DNA of 64,000 bases, from assembly GCA_025531455.1 (NCBI GenBank), contig JAMYHL010000003.1:992001-1056000 (forward strand), in the 5' to 3' direction. This DNA comes from Apiotrichum sp. Y4204. Lineage: Eukaryota; Basidiomycota; Tremellomycetes; Trichosporonales; Trichosporonaceae. Each line of letters starts with the position of its first letter. The stretch's first letter is position 1. Under the pieces are notes generated by a model, which had not been told where the DNA came from, made no database searches, and saw only the letters and a program-made list of their open reading frames with translations. Below are positions 1 through 11,767 of this stretch, piece after piece. The position numbers and the translations under genes were made by a program.

Positions 1-654
1 CCGCGCTCCAGTTCCGGTTCCGGCTCCAGCTCCGGAACAGGGGGGCGCAGCGGCAACGATCTCGAGGACATTCGCTCAGCAAGTCCAGCAAGGTCGTATT
101 ACTCTGAACCCCGGCGACCCCGCGGGTACAGCATCGCAAGCACAAGCAGTATCCGCTCCACAAACAGTGACCCCTCTGGGCGCTGGCGGGATGCCTTTGT
201 GCAGCTGCGCGATGAGATTGGCGAGAACCCCTCACAGGACGACATGAATGTCGCTCTCCGCAAGTTCCTCGACAACCTACCCTCCTTCTACGCATCGGCG
301 GCCATCGACTTTGTCAAGGACATGTCCACGAGGAAGCAAACCGTCAACCTCGACGGGCTCGCCGAGTACTTTGCCAAGCTCGATCAGAGCGCCGCCGAGG
401 CACGGAGACTGCCGCTCGCAACTCCCCCGCCCGTCATGACACGGTCACCAGTGTTGAAGCGCTCGCCCCATTCCCTTAAGGCAACGTCCCTTTCGCCCTC
501 AGCCGTCTCTGCAAAGTCCTTCGCAGCCGCCCCTGAGAGTGATCGTGATCACTTTGCAGACTTTGCCCCCTCACGTCCCCACGTATCGAATCTTTTGTTG
601 TCGGACGGCGAGCGTTCACCGCCCCCTCCTGCCGTCTCCTGCCCTCCGCCGTAA
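1..654 (+). CDS. C-terminal part of an unknown protein, cut by the window edge
   Basis: Frame 1 is open from the first base to a TAA at 652-654, giving about 217 residues of a protein whose start lies outside the window. The first 60 residues are Ser/Arg/Gly-rich and look disordered. A compact, probably helical block follows (RWRDAFVQLRDEIGENPSQD to about EYFAKLDQ, encoded at roughly 178-390). The tail is again Ser/Pro-rich. I recognise no domain. The even amphipathic pattern of the helical block and the GC-rich third positions argue that it is truly coding. It could be the tail of a trafficking or signalling scaffold, but that is a guess. Confidence 0.6.
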   Translation, partial: PRSSSGSGSSSGTGGRSGNDLEDIRSASPARSYYSEPRRPRGYSIASTSSIRSTNSDPSGRWRDAFVQLRDEIGENPSQDDMNVALRKFLDNLPSFYASAAIDFVKDMSTRKQTVNLDGLAEYFAKLDQSAAEARRLPLATPPPVMTRSPVLKRSPHSLKATSLSPSAVSAKSFAAAPESDRDHFADFAPSRPHVSNLLLSDGERSPPPPAVSCPPP

Positions 655-3600
655 TCTGCGTGCAGCTCGCAGCAACACTCTCCTACATTTTTGATGACAC
701 GACGACGATAGACGACATCTCCTCGCCATTTTCATGCCCTGTGCATGTGCATTATCACTCAAGCGTTGTCGTTCAGACACACGCGACTTTTAGACACTCC
801 ATCCAGCATTGCTCTGAACCCTGCCGTCATCACCTCATATTTGTCGCCAGCGCACCGGTCAAGGGTCGAGTTCGAAGCCCCATCTATTCCGCCTCACAAT
901 GTCATACATAATTTCGCTCATATCTCACTATAGCGCGCATCCTGTTGCTTATCGTAGAGCATGGTCGTTAGATAGCTGTATCACGCAAATATTGTCTCTG
1001 TACAACGTCCCCAAATCCAATGCATATGAGATTTACACTCGTTAGAAAGGCACCGATCTATGCGCCCGGCTGTAATTGCGTCCTCGTGTGGAAGCGAGAC
1101 GCGCTCCATCGCCCCAACCACCAGCCGACGTCTCTGCATTGTTTCTCTCTGATAATCGGATTATGTTGCTTTTTGGGGAGGTTTTTTTTCCTTTACTGGG
1201 AATACGTTTTCCAATCAGTGGCATTCAGAAACTATTATGTCTCCATGGTTGATGGTGCCTCGTTTGTGTGCTGCGCGCTTCATGAAATGCTCGGTCTCGG
1301 CGTCGGAACAGCGTCGCATCCGCGCACGCTAGTTGGTTGCCGCGTTGCCGAAACATTCCGCCGCAGCGCTCCACCGCGCTCCGCCTCGGGCTCCAGAATG
1401 GCCGGGACGCTCCAGCTCCGCTCCATGCGGCATGTACGGTGTGCATGTACCTGTGCGCAGCATGGGGTGCTAGCGTGCAAAACGACGCGCAGGCGTGCAG
1501 GGGTGCGAGCTTGCCGCGGAAGGGTGACGAAAGCTGGGATCGTTGGTTGAGACACGGAGACGAATGCGCGAGCGCGGGTGTTGTGCGAGTAGTGTTGATG
1601 GATGTGGTTGTGTGGGACGGCGACCGGACAACGGCGATCATGGATCATCATGCATCATCGATTCCCGATCACCCCCACTATGTCCCTATCGTTAGCGGCG
1701 TTTACTGTGGGAGTGGACGCTTCCCCCGTCGCAGCCGGCGCGCCTCGTCACCCCACCATGCCGGCCGGTCGCGGCTCGGTCCATATTCGCAGATTCCGTG
1801 CTCTGCGGGCCGGGAACGCGACTGCGTGACGGCGGGCCTGTGGGTCTGTGGCGTGTGGGTCTGTGGGCTTTGGACTCGGCGCCTGGAATTGTTCCGGAAG
1901 TGGTGCTTGGGTGCTGGTGGTGATCGCGCGACGTCACCGGAATGTGGGAAGTGTTGGCTGTGTGTGTATGGGGTGGAATCGCAGCTACGACGCAGATTTG
2001 ATCGAGGCGCGCAAGTGGTGTACCCAGCAGTGGAGTAGCCGCCGAGTTCCCTGTTGATACTCGAATCTACATACCGCAAAACTGCAACAGTCCCTTTCAG
2101 GCATGAGGGTCAATGATCCATCCGCGAGGCATGTCGGCGTGCAGCCCGGCAAAGTGCGGCAGACCGTCATTCGGAGACTCGGTAATGACATCTTCATGGG
2201 AGAAATAGAAAGTAGGAAAACAGCGGAATGTTGTGACGCGCCAGACGGGCTCGGATACGTCATTGCGAGTCATCTACTGTGGCATCTGATCGGGAGTGGT
2301 GCACAACCTCTTACACAGAAATACCGCCAACTTGGCAGAGAACACGCGTGCACACGAGATTATCACCACAGAGCCATGCAGCAGATCCCCAATCCCAAAT
2401 GTCGTCGTTTGCCCGCCATTACATGTTTGATTGGAGCAGGCACCAGCCACCCCCGCACTTTTCGAGATATGCAAGCAGAGCTAGCAGAGGAACAATAGAA
2501 ACAAAGTTCTCGGCAACTGGGGGGTACCTTAACAGTTTTTTTATGCTGTACAGTACATGTGCCTCTCTTAGCCGCCTCCCGCAGACTGTTCTGGGTCTCC
2601 AGTCGGGTAGTCATATGAGCTCCGACCAGAGTCCAAAGTGGGCACCCGATGTTCGCTACTCGTGCGAGCATACGATCATGCGACTTGAAGCAGGGCCCCA
2701 GACATGTGCACAAGCGAGGCGACAAACCTGCCATACCCGTCAGGGTCTCTGCAAGGCATGTCGATCCCCGAGCACGACGCTATACCGCACTAACGCTCGG
2801 TATCAGCGTGGATCATCTTGGAGTGGATCTGCAGCCAATCAGCACGTAAGCCAACACCGACGCGGACATATGCTTTGGGATGATATGCTTGGGGATGCGA
2901 GATTGGGAGATTGCGAGTCGCTTGCATCACGCGCGCGCTCACAGCTTGCTGTGCACATGCGCACACTCTGGCGCGTGCCGTGTGGAGCCATGGAGCCAAA
3001 GAGCATGGAGCTTCCCGTGTCGTATCCATCTACATGTCCATACCCGACATGTGCAAATCATTGTCGCCTTTGTGGGATGAATTTCTCTTTTGTTCTTTTG
3101 CATGCGCGTTGTTGCATATCCGTCACTCGAAGTGATTCTGGCCTGTCTGGACTCGGTGACTCGCCGCGGTCTCGGAGCGGCCAGGGTGGCGCGACTGCGA
3201 CCTGTCGCAGCTGCCACAATATCACACTGTGTGGTCAACTGATTCAGAACCCCCAATCCTCCTAATCGAATACCAGCTGCGTGAGTGGCTGGCTGAGTGC
3301 TCGAGCGCTGAGCGAGTTGTTGATTGTGTGAGTTGCTTGCATTTCCTCGATCCTCGACCGTACGACCGAACAAAGTACCTTTGCTCTCGCATTTTTCCAC
3401 GCCTGCGCATCCCACATTCCGCGATCCACGAGACAGGTTACAACCCTGGTCGCAAATTGGTTCCAGATGATCAACTGAGTCGACCGCGGTCTGACCGACG
3501 TTGCGGTGGTTGTTCACGTTCCGCACGCTTGGTCCTGTGACGGAACTTGTACCATCACAACTCTCGAGGGCTCCTTTGTTCGCCAGTCACCATTGTTCGC

Positions 3601-5312
3601 CCGCCGAGACACTCCGAGAATGTGGCGTTTCGGTCGGCTCAACACCTTCTTCACGCTGAGAGTTGCATGTAGCCACCCTTGCCTGCTGGTACTGGCTCCG
3701 GCGATGCACTGCACAGCAGAATCAACGAAATCAAATATGTGGCGTCGGCCAGCCTGGCCTCGAACGGCCCGGACCGCCGGTTATCGACGTCCCATAACCT
3801 TTTCGGTAAACGTGCAAGCGTGCATGCAGCTGGCAAGTGCGCAGGCACAAGCGTGGCGAAGCGCTTCCAGTTGGCGAGCTTTGTGGCGAAATCCTGCTCA
3901 CAACAGCCGGCAGTAGCCGCTGGCGGACCGGTGGCGGTGGCCGCCACCTCGGTGGCGAAGGGAGGCAATCTGCACCGAACCTAGTCCGAATCGCGACTCG
4001 GGCGCTGGCCCTGGTGCCGTGAGCACGCGGTGCCCCTAGCGGATGAAATGACCCACCGGGACCCACCTGTCCGCGACCCACTGGCGTCCACTGGCCCACT
4101 TGTCGATCGTCGAGCTAGTGTGGCCAGACTACTGACCCACTCGTCGAGCTTGTGAGCTGGTGTGGCCAGACAAAACCCACCATGCATCGGTTACTTGGCG
4201 ATCAATCTCTGGCCGACGGCATGGACAATTGCCGCTTATCGCCCATAAGCATCTCTGATCATCTGACACTATCGCCACGCACACACGTTGATACATTCCG
4301 CAACGACATGAGGTCATCCAATGATCCATGACATATGACATCCGCGTTGGCCATGTGCCGCGCACTTGCATCATCAGCCTTACTTGCGGGCATATGTTCT
4401 GGATGTTCTGGCTATTCTGCAGTTCAGCCTACACTCCAGCCCAATCTGACGCTGACATGTGTCCATCTGAATGCTTTGCATACCTCGTCTTCGCGTAGGG
4501 TGTTGGGCAGTGGCTTTGAAACAGTTTCGGAAGTATCTCCACACTCATGCCCGTCCCGGAATGGCACACCGTATCTAAAACACCCCTCACGGCGCGCGCG
4601 GCAGGTTGCGGTCGGCATGAGCCTGCCGAGCTGGATGAGTTGCTGCGACCAAGACAGCTAGGGTGCTATGGTACTGGCTGGCATGTGGAGCGAGGCATGT
4701 GGCTGTGAGGCGATACAGATAATTGTGCACCAGGACAATAACGGAACCAGCTGCCAAGCCACGCACGGAGACAAGATCTAGGACGCTGGACATGTGTCAC
4801 CCGCTTTGCGGCGACACCGCGGCAATGGCTTTCGTCCGGGGGTGGACGAGTGTTCGAGTGCCCGGTTGGCCATGCGTTGTGAGCTATCTGCCATCCACCA
4901 CCTTGGCGTCAGACCTCAAACCACCACTGCACATACCTCGGGATCCTGGAATGCAATCTCATGTATCAGATCGGCAAGTATCGGATCCGCCTGGCCGTTT
5001 GGCGAGGTACGCGAGCCGCGGCTACTTGTTCACATCCGTACATCCTCACTACCATGCACCACACCGGGGGTTACCCGTATCTTACCAGTATCCCGCAGAT
5101 TGTTGACAATTCTGACTTTGTCCGTCTCTTCGTTTGATCACTTCCCGGGGATGACAGATAGAATCTCAGGCCCTGACAGACTGGCTTAGGACAGGACATT
5201 GTAAGGTCGATGCTTTTCACATTATGGGTCAAAATTACAGGAGCTATCCTCCAATCGTCCTTGAAGAAGAGGGGTATTAAGAAAGTACTATACTGATAGA
5301 TGAGGTGCCCGG
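655..5312. other. 4.7 kb gene-poor block
   Basis: No reading frame here resembles a known protein, and none joins to another through plausible splice sites into a protein-like composition. The longest open frame (2279-3265, +) is rich in Cys, Arg, His and Ser, lacks hydrophobic periodicity and overlaps open frames on the other strand, as expected by chance in GC-rich DNA. Visible structure is limited to a palindrome-like TGTACAGTACATGT near 2547-2561 and an imperfect tandem repeat at 4107-4171. It could hold a non-coding transcript or a decayed element. Confidence 0.5.
4107..4171. repeat. imperfect two-copy tandem repeat
   Basis: The string TCGTCGAGCT followed by GTGTGGCCAGAC occurs at 4107-4129 and again, with a short insertion, at 4141-4171. 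The copies are separated by 11 bp that end in GACCCAC. A further GACCCAC-like motif recurs just upstream (4048-4082). This looks like local slippage duplication within the gene-poor block. Confidence 0.55.
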
Positions 5313-6898
5313 CTAGATGAAGAGGGCGAGAGCGAGAACTGTGCCCACAACCACACTGGCGGACGTGCCCATCGCTGGGAGTGCGCCGTTCTGGTTAGGC
5401 TTCGCATTCACAGGGTCTGTGACTAGTGGGTGTTGGACCTTGGACACAGTGGTTGTTGCCTGGTTGGGAACGGCCGGGGGAGCTTCGGATGTCGGCATTG
5501 GGGCAACGGTCGCGGCGTTGGATTTGGCAGGACCGGAACCCAGATGGTACTTGGCCGGGGTATTGAACTCTGCCTTGAGGGGTGCGACACCAATAGAGGG
5601 CGGGTCGTAGCGGAATGCCCAGTAATTGCTGTGCATGGCCACCGCGCCGATAATCCACTGTGTTCTGGAGGGTCAGCCGACATGGTCTCTTCATCTCCCA
5701 CTCACTCTACCATACCGTCCTCGTCTGGCCTGTTGGCTTTGAGAAAGGTGTAGCATGTACCGTTTCCCATGCTCCCACTAATGTCGATCCAAGGAACATG
5801 AATAGGGCGCCCAGCAATGGTGAAGGTGATGGTGAGGTTGGAGTCGCAGGGGGCATACCAGGAATTGCCTTTGCTGTACGCCCCCGGCAACTCGGCATAG
5901 ACGGCATCCACCGCCTCCTGAGGTCCCCAGATACTGCTGGTACCGGTATCGACAAGGGCCTCGGCCGCGGCCATGGTCGGGACCACCACCTTGTCGCCGA
6001 CCTGCACTGCGTCAAGTTGAATTGTCCATTTATTCTTTACGTTAAGTTTGGCGTATGAAAGATCGCCATTAAACTTGGTCTTGTCCACTCCGCTAAACGG
6101 GCATTAGCACGATCGCCTTCAACAGGTGACAGCGAGACACTTACTTGAGGGTCAACTGGCTGATGTCCCACATCTTGTCGTCCGATTCCCAGTAGGGAAC
6201 ACGAGGTAGGTAGAATCCAAACTGCTTGTCGTCCCACAAGCCCTGGGACATGTCGTACGGCAAAGAGTAGGAAACATCCGCGTCGGAATCCCACCCAAGA
6301 CCCAGGATACCGTGACTTTTATCTTCGACTGTAGTCGAGGCGGTTTCGATCATGCCAAATGTGTAGTTGACGTTGTAGCCTCCGAAAGAGACGATGTCTG
6401 TAACCCATGTCCCGTTGAACGAGGTGTTATCGCCATACGTCTGGGTCATTTCTGCGCCGTGGTTATCAAATGTCGAAGACTTGTCGGGGTGGTACACTCC
6501 CCGCTCCACATCGCACTGCTCTGCCGAGCAAGCTGTGCCGGGGACAACCAGTTTGTTCGAGCCGGTGTCAAGCTGGACAGTCAGATTCTGCGGCGGCGTC
6601 CTGCTTGTTAGCTTGCCTGTTCACACTCGGCACGGGCCATTGTCTACACACCCAATCTGGATCGTTGCATAAGTTCCAACTCCCATGTCGTTGACCTGTA
6701 CGCTGGTGGGATCAGTAAACGCATGGAAACCTTTACGAACCCAAACGTTTTTCCCGCCCGCTTTTCGAAGGAGCTGGGTGCCGCCCGCCTCCTGAAGAGA
6801 GGGACATGGACTGGTCCTCGTTTGGTGGCTGTCGTTGGAACGGCGGTAGCCCCCGTCGCCAACAGCGCCACGGTAGACAGCAACACGGGCGTCAGCAT
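5313..6898 (-). CDS. GPI-anchored pepsin-like aspartic protease (yapsin type)
   Basis: Predicted secreted A1-family aspartic endopeptidase held at the cell surface by a GPI anchor. Five exons (6898-6737, 6695-6652, 6600-6145, 6092-5706, 5664-5313) join in frame to 466 aa. The start was chosen because it opens a signal peptide (MLTPVLLSTVALLATGATA). A basic propeptide with KR sites follows. The mature domain begins near VGTYATIQIGTPPQ. Both catalytic motifs are present: LDTGSNKLV in exon 3 and LVDTGTSSIWGP in exon 4. The late QWIIGAVAMHSNYW segment matches the conserved WxxGD-like strand of pepsins. The last 60 residues are Pro/Ala/Thr-rich and end in a hydrophobic tail (SVVVGTVLALALFI) typical of a GPI signal. 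All introns are 41-52 bp. An AT-rich TTAAATA element lies near 7017-7025, about 120 bp upstream. Confidence 0.92.
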
Positions 6899-7149
6899 AG
6901 CTGATGAGGATAGAGTGAGGTGTTTGTCGAGAGGGAAAGCTAGCAGAGTAAAGGTGACTGGGAAGATAAGAGGAGATCCACTGAAGAACAGAATCTGGGG
7001 GCACCCGACACCTCTCGATATTTAACCCTACGGAAGTCATCATGGAGATGCCGTGTCTGCCGTGTCTGGGTGGAAAACAAGAGCCAATGTTGTTTTGAAT
7101 GCTCGTGGTGCGGGACCCGTTGACATCTGGGGGGAGCTTAGTCGCAGGG

Positions 7150-7193
7150 TCGCGGTTCCTGCATCTGTGTATCGCGGTTCCTGCATCTGTGTG
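7150..7193. repeat. 22 bp tandem duplication
   Basis: The 22-mer beginning TCGCGGTTCCTGCATCTG is present twice head to tail (7150-7171 and 7172-7193). The copies differ only at the last base. It lies in non-coding DNA upstream of the aspartic protease. Confidence 0.85.
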
Positions 7194-8073
7194 AGGTACG
7201 CCTCCAGACTCCTTCCTACCCGCTGCATCGTTCCTGTCTGGTGTGCCGGTATGCTCTGAGCCCGTCTGAGTTGAGTCCTCGGCGTGGTCCAGGTCAAGCT
7301 CCCAAACCGTTTCCAACCCAGAGCCAGGAGCAAGGAAACTGTCGTCTCCAATCGCGATCCACAAGCTTGCCATTGGCCATTGGTTGTCGCTGTCCAAAAA
7401 CGTTAGCCGCGTCGTGAAACCGACGCGAGGGCCCCGCGAGGGGCGCCTCTCGTCATTTACGTGGTAACGTGGTCGACGCACGCGATGCCGCGAGCGCGCG
7501 AGGGTCAGTGCTTCACCCCGCGCCCCCCGCGCGTTTCGCAACGCGCAACGCTCGGGACCTCGCAACCGGCGCGGCCGGGCTAGCGTCTCTCCTGATGTTT
7601 CTGGTCAGGTTCGTATCTCCGCTGGTCCGGGATGAGTCCAATACGCGACAACAAGGGATTTGGGCCGCCAGAGAGTGACCCGAGATCTGGTTGGAATAGA
7701 TGCTTCCCTGATACCTGTAGTCTGTGTCTGGTTACTACAAAGGGCCCGGTGTTGAGGCGGTGGTAGCGGGCCGCGTTCGTTTCCAGCCGAGCGTGTCGTG
7801 AACACGGGATCACAGGACGATGTGTGGTTGGTTAGGCAGATCTCGGACACGCTTGAGGAGCGAGTACCGGCGTGCTGCTGTTCCCGGGGTGCTGCTGCAC
7901 TGCTGCTGTTCTTCGTCAGCGCGTTCTCTCGTCTGGGCGAGCTGTGAGATCTGGTCGGGGTCTGTATAATGTCCCCGGGAGCTCTGAGAAGATGAGAAGT
8001 ACGAGAATTGTCGACCAGCAGCAAGAACCCTGTATTGTGTGGACCCTGTGCATTGGGATCGCCAGCGTTCTGG

Positions 8074-8186
8074 CGGATCCACCGATCAGTGCTGATCCTC
8101 TGGTCCGCCGATCCGTTGATCCGCTAGTGGCCCCAAGTATAGATCGACGGCTTCTCATGTCGACGATCCGCCGATCCGACGATCCC
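8074..8186. repeat. degenerate GATC-rich short repeat
   Basis: GATC occurs nine times in about 110 bp, mostly as variants of CCGATCC, with irregular spacing. It lies just beyond the 3' end of ATG6. This is either a decayed short tandem repeat or a cluster of recognition sites; the sequence does not say which. Confidence 0.5.
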
Positions 8187-8272
8187 ACCACACCCACCGC
8201 GATACTGCGCTTGCCGCCTCACAGCGTTGCATCGTACAGTGAAATATTTTACATCATATGCCTACAACAAAG

Positions 8273-9976
8273 CTACGTCCCGCGATCCGCCTCGCTCTCA
8301 ACCACGAGGATGCGCTTCAACACGCCGAGTACGCTGCGACACGCGCGCGTCCATTGCTCGTCGGGGTTCCCCTGTGGTGCCTTTGCGTCTGGCTCGGCCC
8401 CACCAAGGCCGATGAGACTCATGCTGCCCAGGGACATGCCGGATGTGATGCCGGGAAGACGTATCGAGTGCCCGTTGATCTTGTCCTTTACGATTCTGGA
8501 GTCAGCGGGAGCTAGAGATAGGGAGTACGAAGTAGCTCCAGACTCACTCAATGCCGGTTTGGCCCCATGGACGTCCCGTCTTTCTTCCATACTCAACCAG
8601 CTGCCGCAGACAGTCAAGGAGCGCTACTAATGCCTGGCTGAAGCGGCGGTTCTGGAGGAGTCGCCCCGGTGTGATGTCCGACGAGGCGTACAGCTCGTAC
8701 ATGCCCTTTCCGACGTCTTCGATGCGGGAGAAAGAGCCCAGAGGGACAATTTTATACCTGCTATTAGCAGGTGGTCGGACGAGGGTGGCACCTGCAGTAC
8801 TCACTGGTCAAACGTGCACCCCACCTTAGCGGCCAGACGGTCGATACACAACGCGACAAGGCCCCAGGCGGCGTTAATCTCGTCCCAGTCGACAGTGGGC
8901 CGCCCGCCCAGACGCAGCCCATTAATCGTCCCCACAGTAACGCTGCTCTTCACTGCCACGCCCGGGGTGGCAGTCGCACCTGGATCGAGGAGAGGCGCGT
9001 GGCCGATCTGGAAGGCATCATTGTAGACATTCTTGCTTTCCAAGTGCTGCAGAAGATCTGAAGAGAGAAGAAGCTGCGTCTTGGCGGAGGACAGCGTCCG
9101 GCCGAGATGCGCAAGCTGTCCTGCGAGTGCCGCGTTTTGTGTGAGAAATCTGGAATGTCAGCTCCCACCGTACAGGCCAGCTCACTCTTCCTCCTGTCGA
9201 GTAACCTCGATTTCCTCCTCCTTGACACGCGCCTCATCCTCCTTGACGGCTGCCAGCTCCGCCTCGCGATTCTTCAGCTGCGCGCAGAGCTTCTTCTCCT
9301 CCTCCTCGAGCTCCTTCCTCCGCTGCAGGAGAGCATCCCACTCGTCTGCGCCCCCGACGAGCGGCTCCTCCGTACTGCTGCTCTCGCTCGTCATCTCCTC
9401 CATCATGTTCCCGCGCTTCCGCAGCCCTTTCTCAAACGCGATATACGCATCGCGCTCTCGCGTCAGCTCGTCAAACTCGCGCTGGAGCTGCGCCTGGAAG
9501 AGCGTCGTGCATTCGACGCAGAGCGGGTGGTCGATCGTCGTGCGCGACGAGAGGAGCGCATCAAGCTTAGCCGCTAGAGCGCCGGGGGCAGCTGGTGGGG
9601 CGGGAGGTACCGGGGAAGCGGGTGGCGAGGCGGCTGTTCCTCGCCGCGACGCTGCTCGTGCCGGACTGGAGGGACGCGAGGTGGATGCCGATGTAGAGGA
9701 AACGCTGCGCTGTGCCGGAGACGGCGGGATGTCGGGGAGGAAGACGTAGGATTCCGCGATGGCGCCGGGGTTCGCGGCGGCCCAGGCAGCCGCGGCGGGC
9801 CGGCTCGCGGGCGGGAGGTTGGCGAGCTTGGCTGATGGGGGCAGCGACGACGGTGTCTGCTGTTGTGCCGAGAGCTGCCCGGCTAGGAGGTTGTACTGGC
9901 TCTGAGAGAGGGACGCGACGGAGGAGTCGCGGATAAGCGGCTGGTGGCACCGCTGGCAGTTGAGGGACTCGCCCAT
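8273..9976 (-). CDS. ATG6: Beclin 1/Vps30/Atg6, subunit of class III PI3-kinase complexes
   Basis: Scaffold subunit of the Vps34 phosphatidylinositol 3-kinase complexes that act in autophagosome formation and endosomal sorting. Four exons (9976-9186, 9149-8805, 8757-8548, 8495-8273) join in frame to 522 aa. The N-terminus carries the paired CxxC motifs of fungal Beclins (CQRC at residues 8-11 and CVEC near 160). Between them is a Ser/Pro/Ala-rich linker. A long charged coiled coil (about 165-265, many EEE/KE heptads) leads into the conserved BARA domain, recognised by YNDAFQIG, VGTINGLRLG, DEINAAWG, YKIVPLGSFS and LPGITSGMSLG-like strings. Introns are 36-52 bp. The gene starts 332 bp from the divergent SWD3 start, so the two share a promoter region. 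Confidence 0.96.
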
Positions 9977-10308
9977 TGTGATGAGTGGGTGGCGATGGTG
10001 GAGATGGCGATGGACAAGTCTGTGATGGCGGCGACTCGCTTATCGATGACGAAACGACCAGGGGAGACGGCCAAGAGTGTTTCGTAGTCATTAGTAGTGC
10101 GCATTAGCTGGACTTCAAGTTACTGTCAGAATCCTTAAATAGCGGAATCAATATCTTCTACACATTCCATCCGCTTTTTTGTTTGGCTTCTCTTTGGCTT
10201 TGGCTCAGTACGCCAGTTGAACGCGTCTGACATGAACCGGATTCCTTCTTCCTTTGATCTCGACATCCTCCGCATCTCTATCCGATTTTCTCTTCCCCCG
10301 TCCCTCTC
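9977..10308. promoter_or_regulatory. divergent promoter between ATG6 and SWD3
   Basis: The 332 bp between the two start codons contains no gene. A pyrimidine-rich stretch (about 10240-10310) precedes the SWD3 ATG, as expected of a 5' leader. AT-rich sequence around 10130-10200 is the likeliest core promoter. No strong TATA box is visible. Confidence 0.5.
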
Positions 10309-11679
10309 ATGGCTATACAGCTCGGCGATACCCCGGGCGGCAGCGCGAGCTCGAGTGCGATCTTCTCCCCAGTCGCAACTCTCAAGGCGCACTCGCGCGC
10401 CGTCTCCGCCCTCCGCTTCAGCCCTGATGGCAGGTCACTGTTGAGTGCAGGTAAGGGAAGAACAGGAAACGGTGCTGACGGCAGGTGCTGATGGATATGT
10501 GCATTTCTGGTGCGTTGTATAGCTGATTGATTTACTGAACATGGCTAAAAACATGCGTGCTGACTTGCCCAGGGATGCGAAGAGCGGAGCTCACCGGCAC
10601 GCGTTGCGGTGCCATCGAACAGGTGTGTGGCTTCCTTGCTAGCTGGGGCGCAGATTAGGAATAAGCTGGCGCCAAGAAACACTGTAGCATCATCTAACAC
10701 CAGGCATCAACGACCTCTCAGTCTCCCCCGACGGACTGTACTTCTCCACGGCGTCGGACGACGGCACGGCGCTCGTCTTCCCTCTCGACCCGATCGTGCG
10801 CGCCATCGCGGTGCTTCCCGCCGTAGCATCTGAGACGAGCGTGCCCAATCCCGTATCTCCCGCATTACGCACGCTGCAAGGCCACACGGCGCCAGTACTC
10901 TCCGTGTCGTTCTGCCCGCGCGCGAACATGCTCGCGACGGGGAGCTATGATGAGAGCGCCATCATCTGGGACCTCCGGAGAGGGAAAGCGCTCCGGACAC
11001 TGCCGGCCCACGCTGAGGCGATATGGAGCGTAGGGTGGGATGCTGAGGGCGCCCTTGTTATCACAGGGAGTGCGGACGGGTTGATGTGAGTTAAGATTGT
11101 TTAAATCAACTGACGCGCAGCCGGCTGTGGGATGTCAACACTGGACAATGTCTCAAGACTCTGGATAACGACTCCAACTCGCCTGTGTGAGTTACTGAGA
11201 ATAGTGATCATACACGTCGGTACTAACGTCACAGCTCGTCTGCAGCCTTCAGCCCGAGCTCGTTCTACATCATGTCCGCGACGCTGTCATCGACGATAAG
11301 GATCTACCTTGTCAACACTGGGCGAGTGCTCAAGACTCTGCGGGCAAGCGAGTACGTGAGCGAGCGATACCCTTGCCCCGCGTTGCTCTTTGGCGGGCAA
11401 GAATCTAAGACGAATGGACATGCCGACCAGGAAGCGATGGAGGTTGACGGAGAGGCGTCACGTGCAGTGTCCGCCGCGCCGAAGGGCAAACCCGCATGGG
11501 TAGTTGCTGGATCTGAAAACGGCAAGGTCATCGTATGGGATCTCCAGGACCGCCGCGTCATTAGCGTTCTGGAAGGGCATACGAGCCCTGTGGTCGCTCT
11601 TGCAGTGTCGCCAGACGGCCAGACCATCGCGACCGGAGCACTCGAGCCGGATCGCAGCATCAAACTCTGGAGCGTGTAA
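10309..11679 (+). CDS. SWD3: WD40 subunit of COMPASS histone methyltransferase, Swd3/WDR5 family
   Basis: Seven-bladed WD40 propeller, predicted core subunit of the Set1/COMPASS H3K4 methyltransferase in the nucleus. Six exons (10309-10450, 10485-10509, 10573-10622, 10704-11085, 11121-11186, 11235-11679) join to 369 aa. Family-specific strings are ATLKAHSRAVSALRFSPDGR, GHTAPVLSVSFCP, LATGSYDESAIIWDLR, GSADGLIRLWDV and the closing GALEPDRSIKLW, which matches the WDR5 ending ALENDKTIKLW. An insertion of about 45 residues rich in charged and Ala residues (QESKTNGHADQEAMEVDG) sits between blades 5 and 6. It is absent from animal WDR5. The second and third exons are only 25 and 50 nt long. Other WD40 families were considered, but the C-terminal blade decides. 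Confidence 0.9.
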
Positions 11680-11767
11680 TCGTGTGTTAGTAGGTAGTGC
11701 AGTCAGTCATCACAGCATTCTGTAGTCTACGCCAGTGTAATCATAGAGTCATAATCTTCATCATGCA
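11680..11767. terminator. short convergent 3' spacer
   Basis: Only 88 bp separate the stop codons of SWD3 (+) and the Pom34-like gene (-). The polyadenylation signals of the two transcripts must overlap or lie inside the neighbouring gene. No canonical AATAAA is visible. Confidence 0.4.

Larger units (their letters stand above)
6899..8272. other. intergenic region: protease promoter and ATG6 3' flank
   Basis: This 1.4 kb lies between the start of the aspartic protease and the stop of ATG6, both on the minus strand. It should carry the protease promoter at its left end and the ATG6 terminator at its right end. Open frames here lack protein-like composition. Two small repeats are visible: a 22 bp direct tandem duplication at 7150-7193 and a GATC-dense stretch at 8074-8186. 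No RNA gene was recognised. Confidence 0.5.

Noticed and set aside
862..881. GTTCGAA resembling a tRNA B box
   Set aside because: The flanking bases do not form a T stem and no A box lies at the right distance upstream.
1337..2038. 233-codon plus-strand frame as a gene
   Set aside because: Composition is Cys/Arg/Trp-rich without hydrophobic core, it overlaps opposite-strand frames, and no splice partner gives a protein-like sequence.
8074..8186. CRISPR-like array
   Set aside because: The GATC-rich units are irregular in length and spacing, with no unique spacers, and the genome is eukaryotic.
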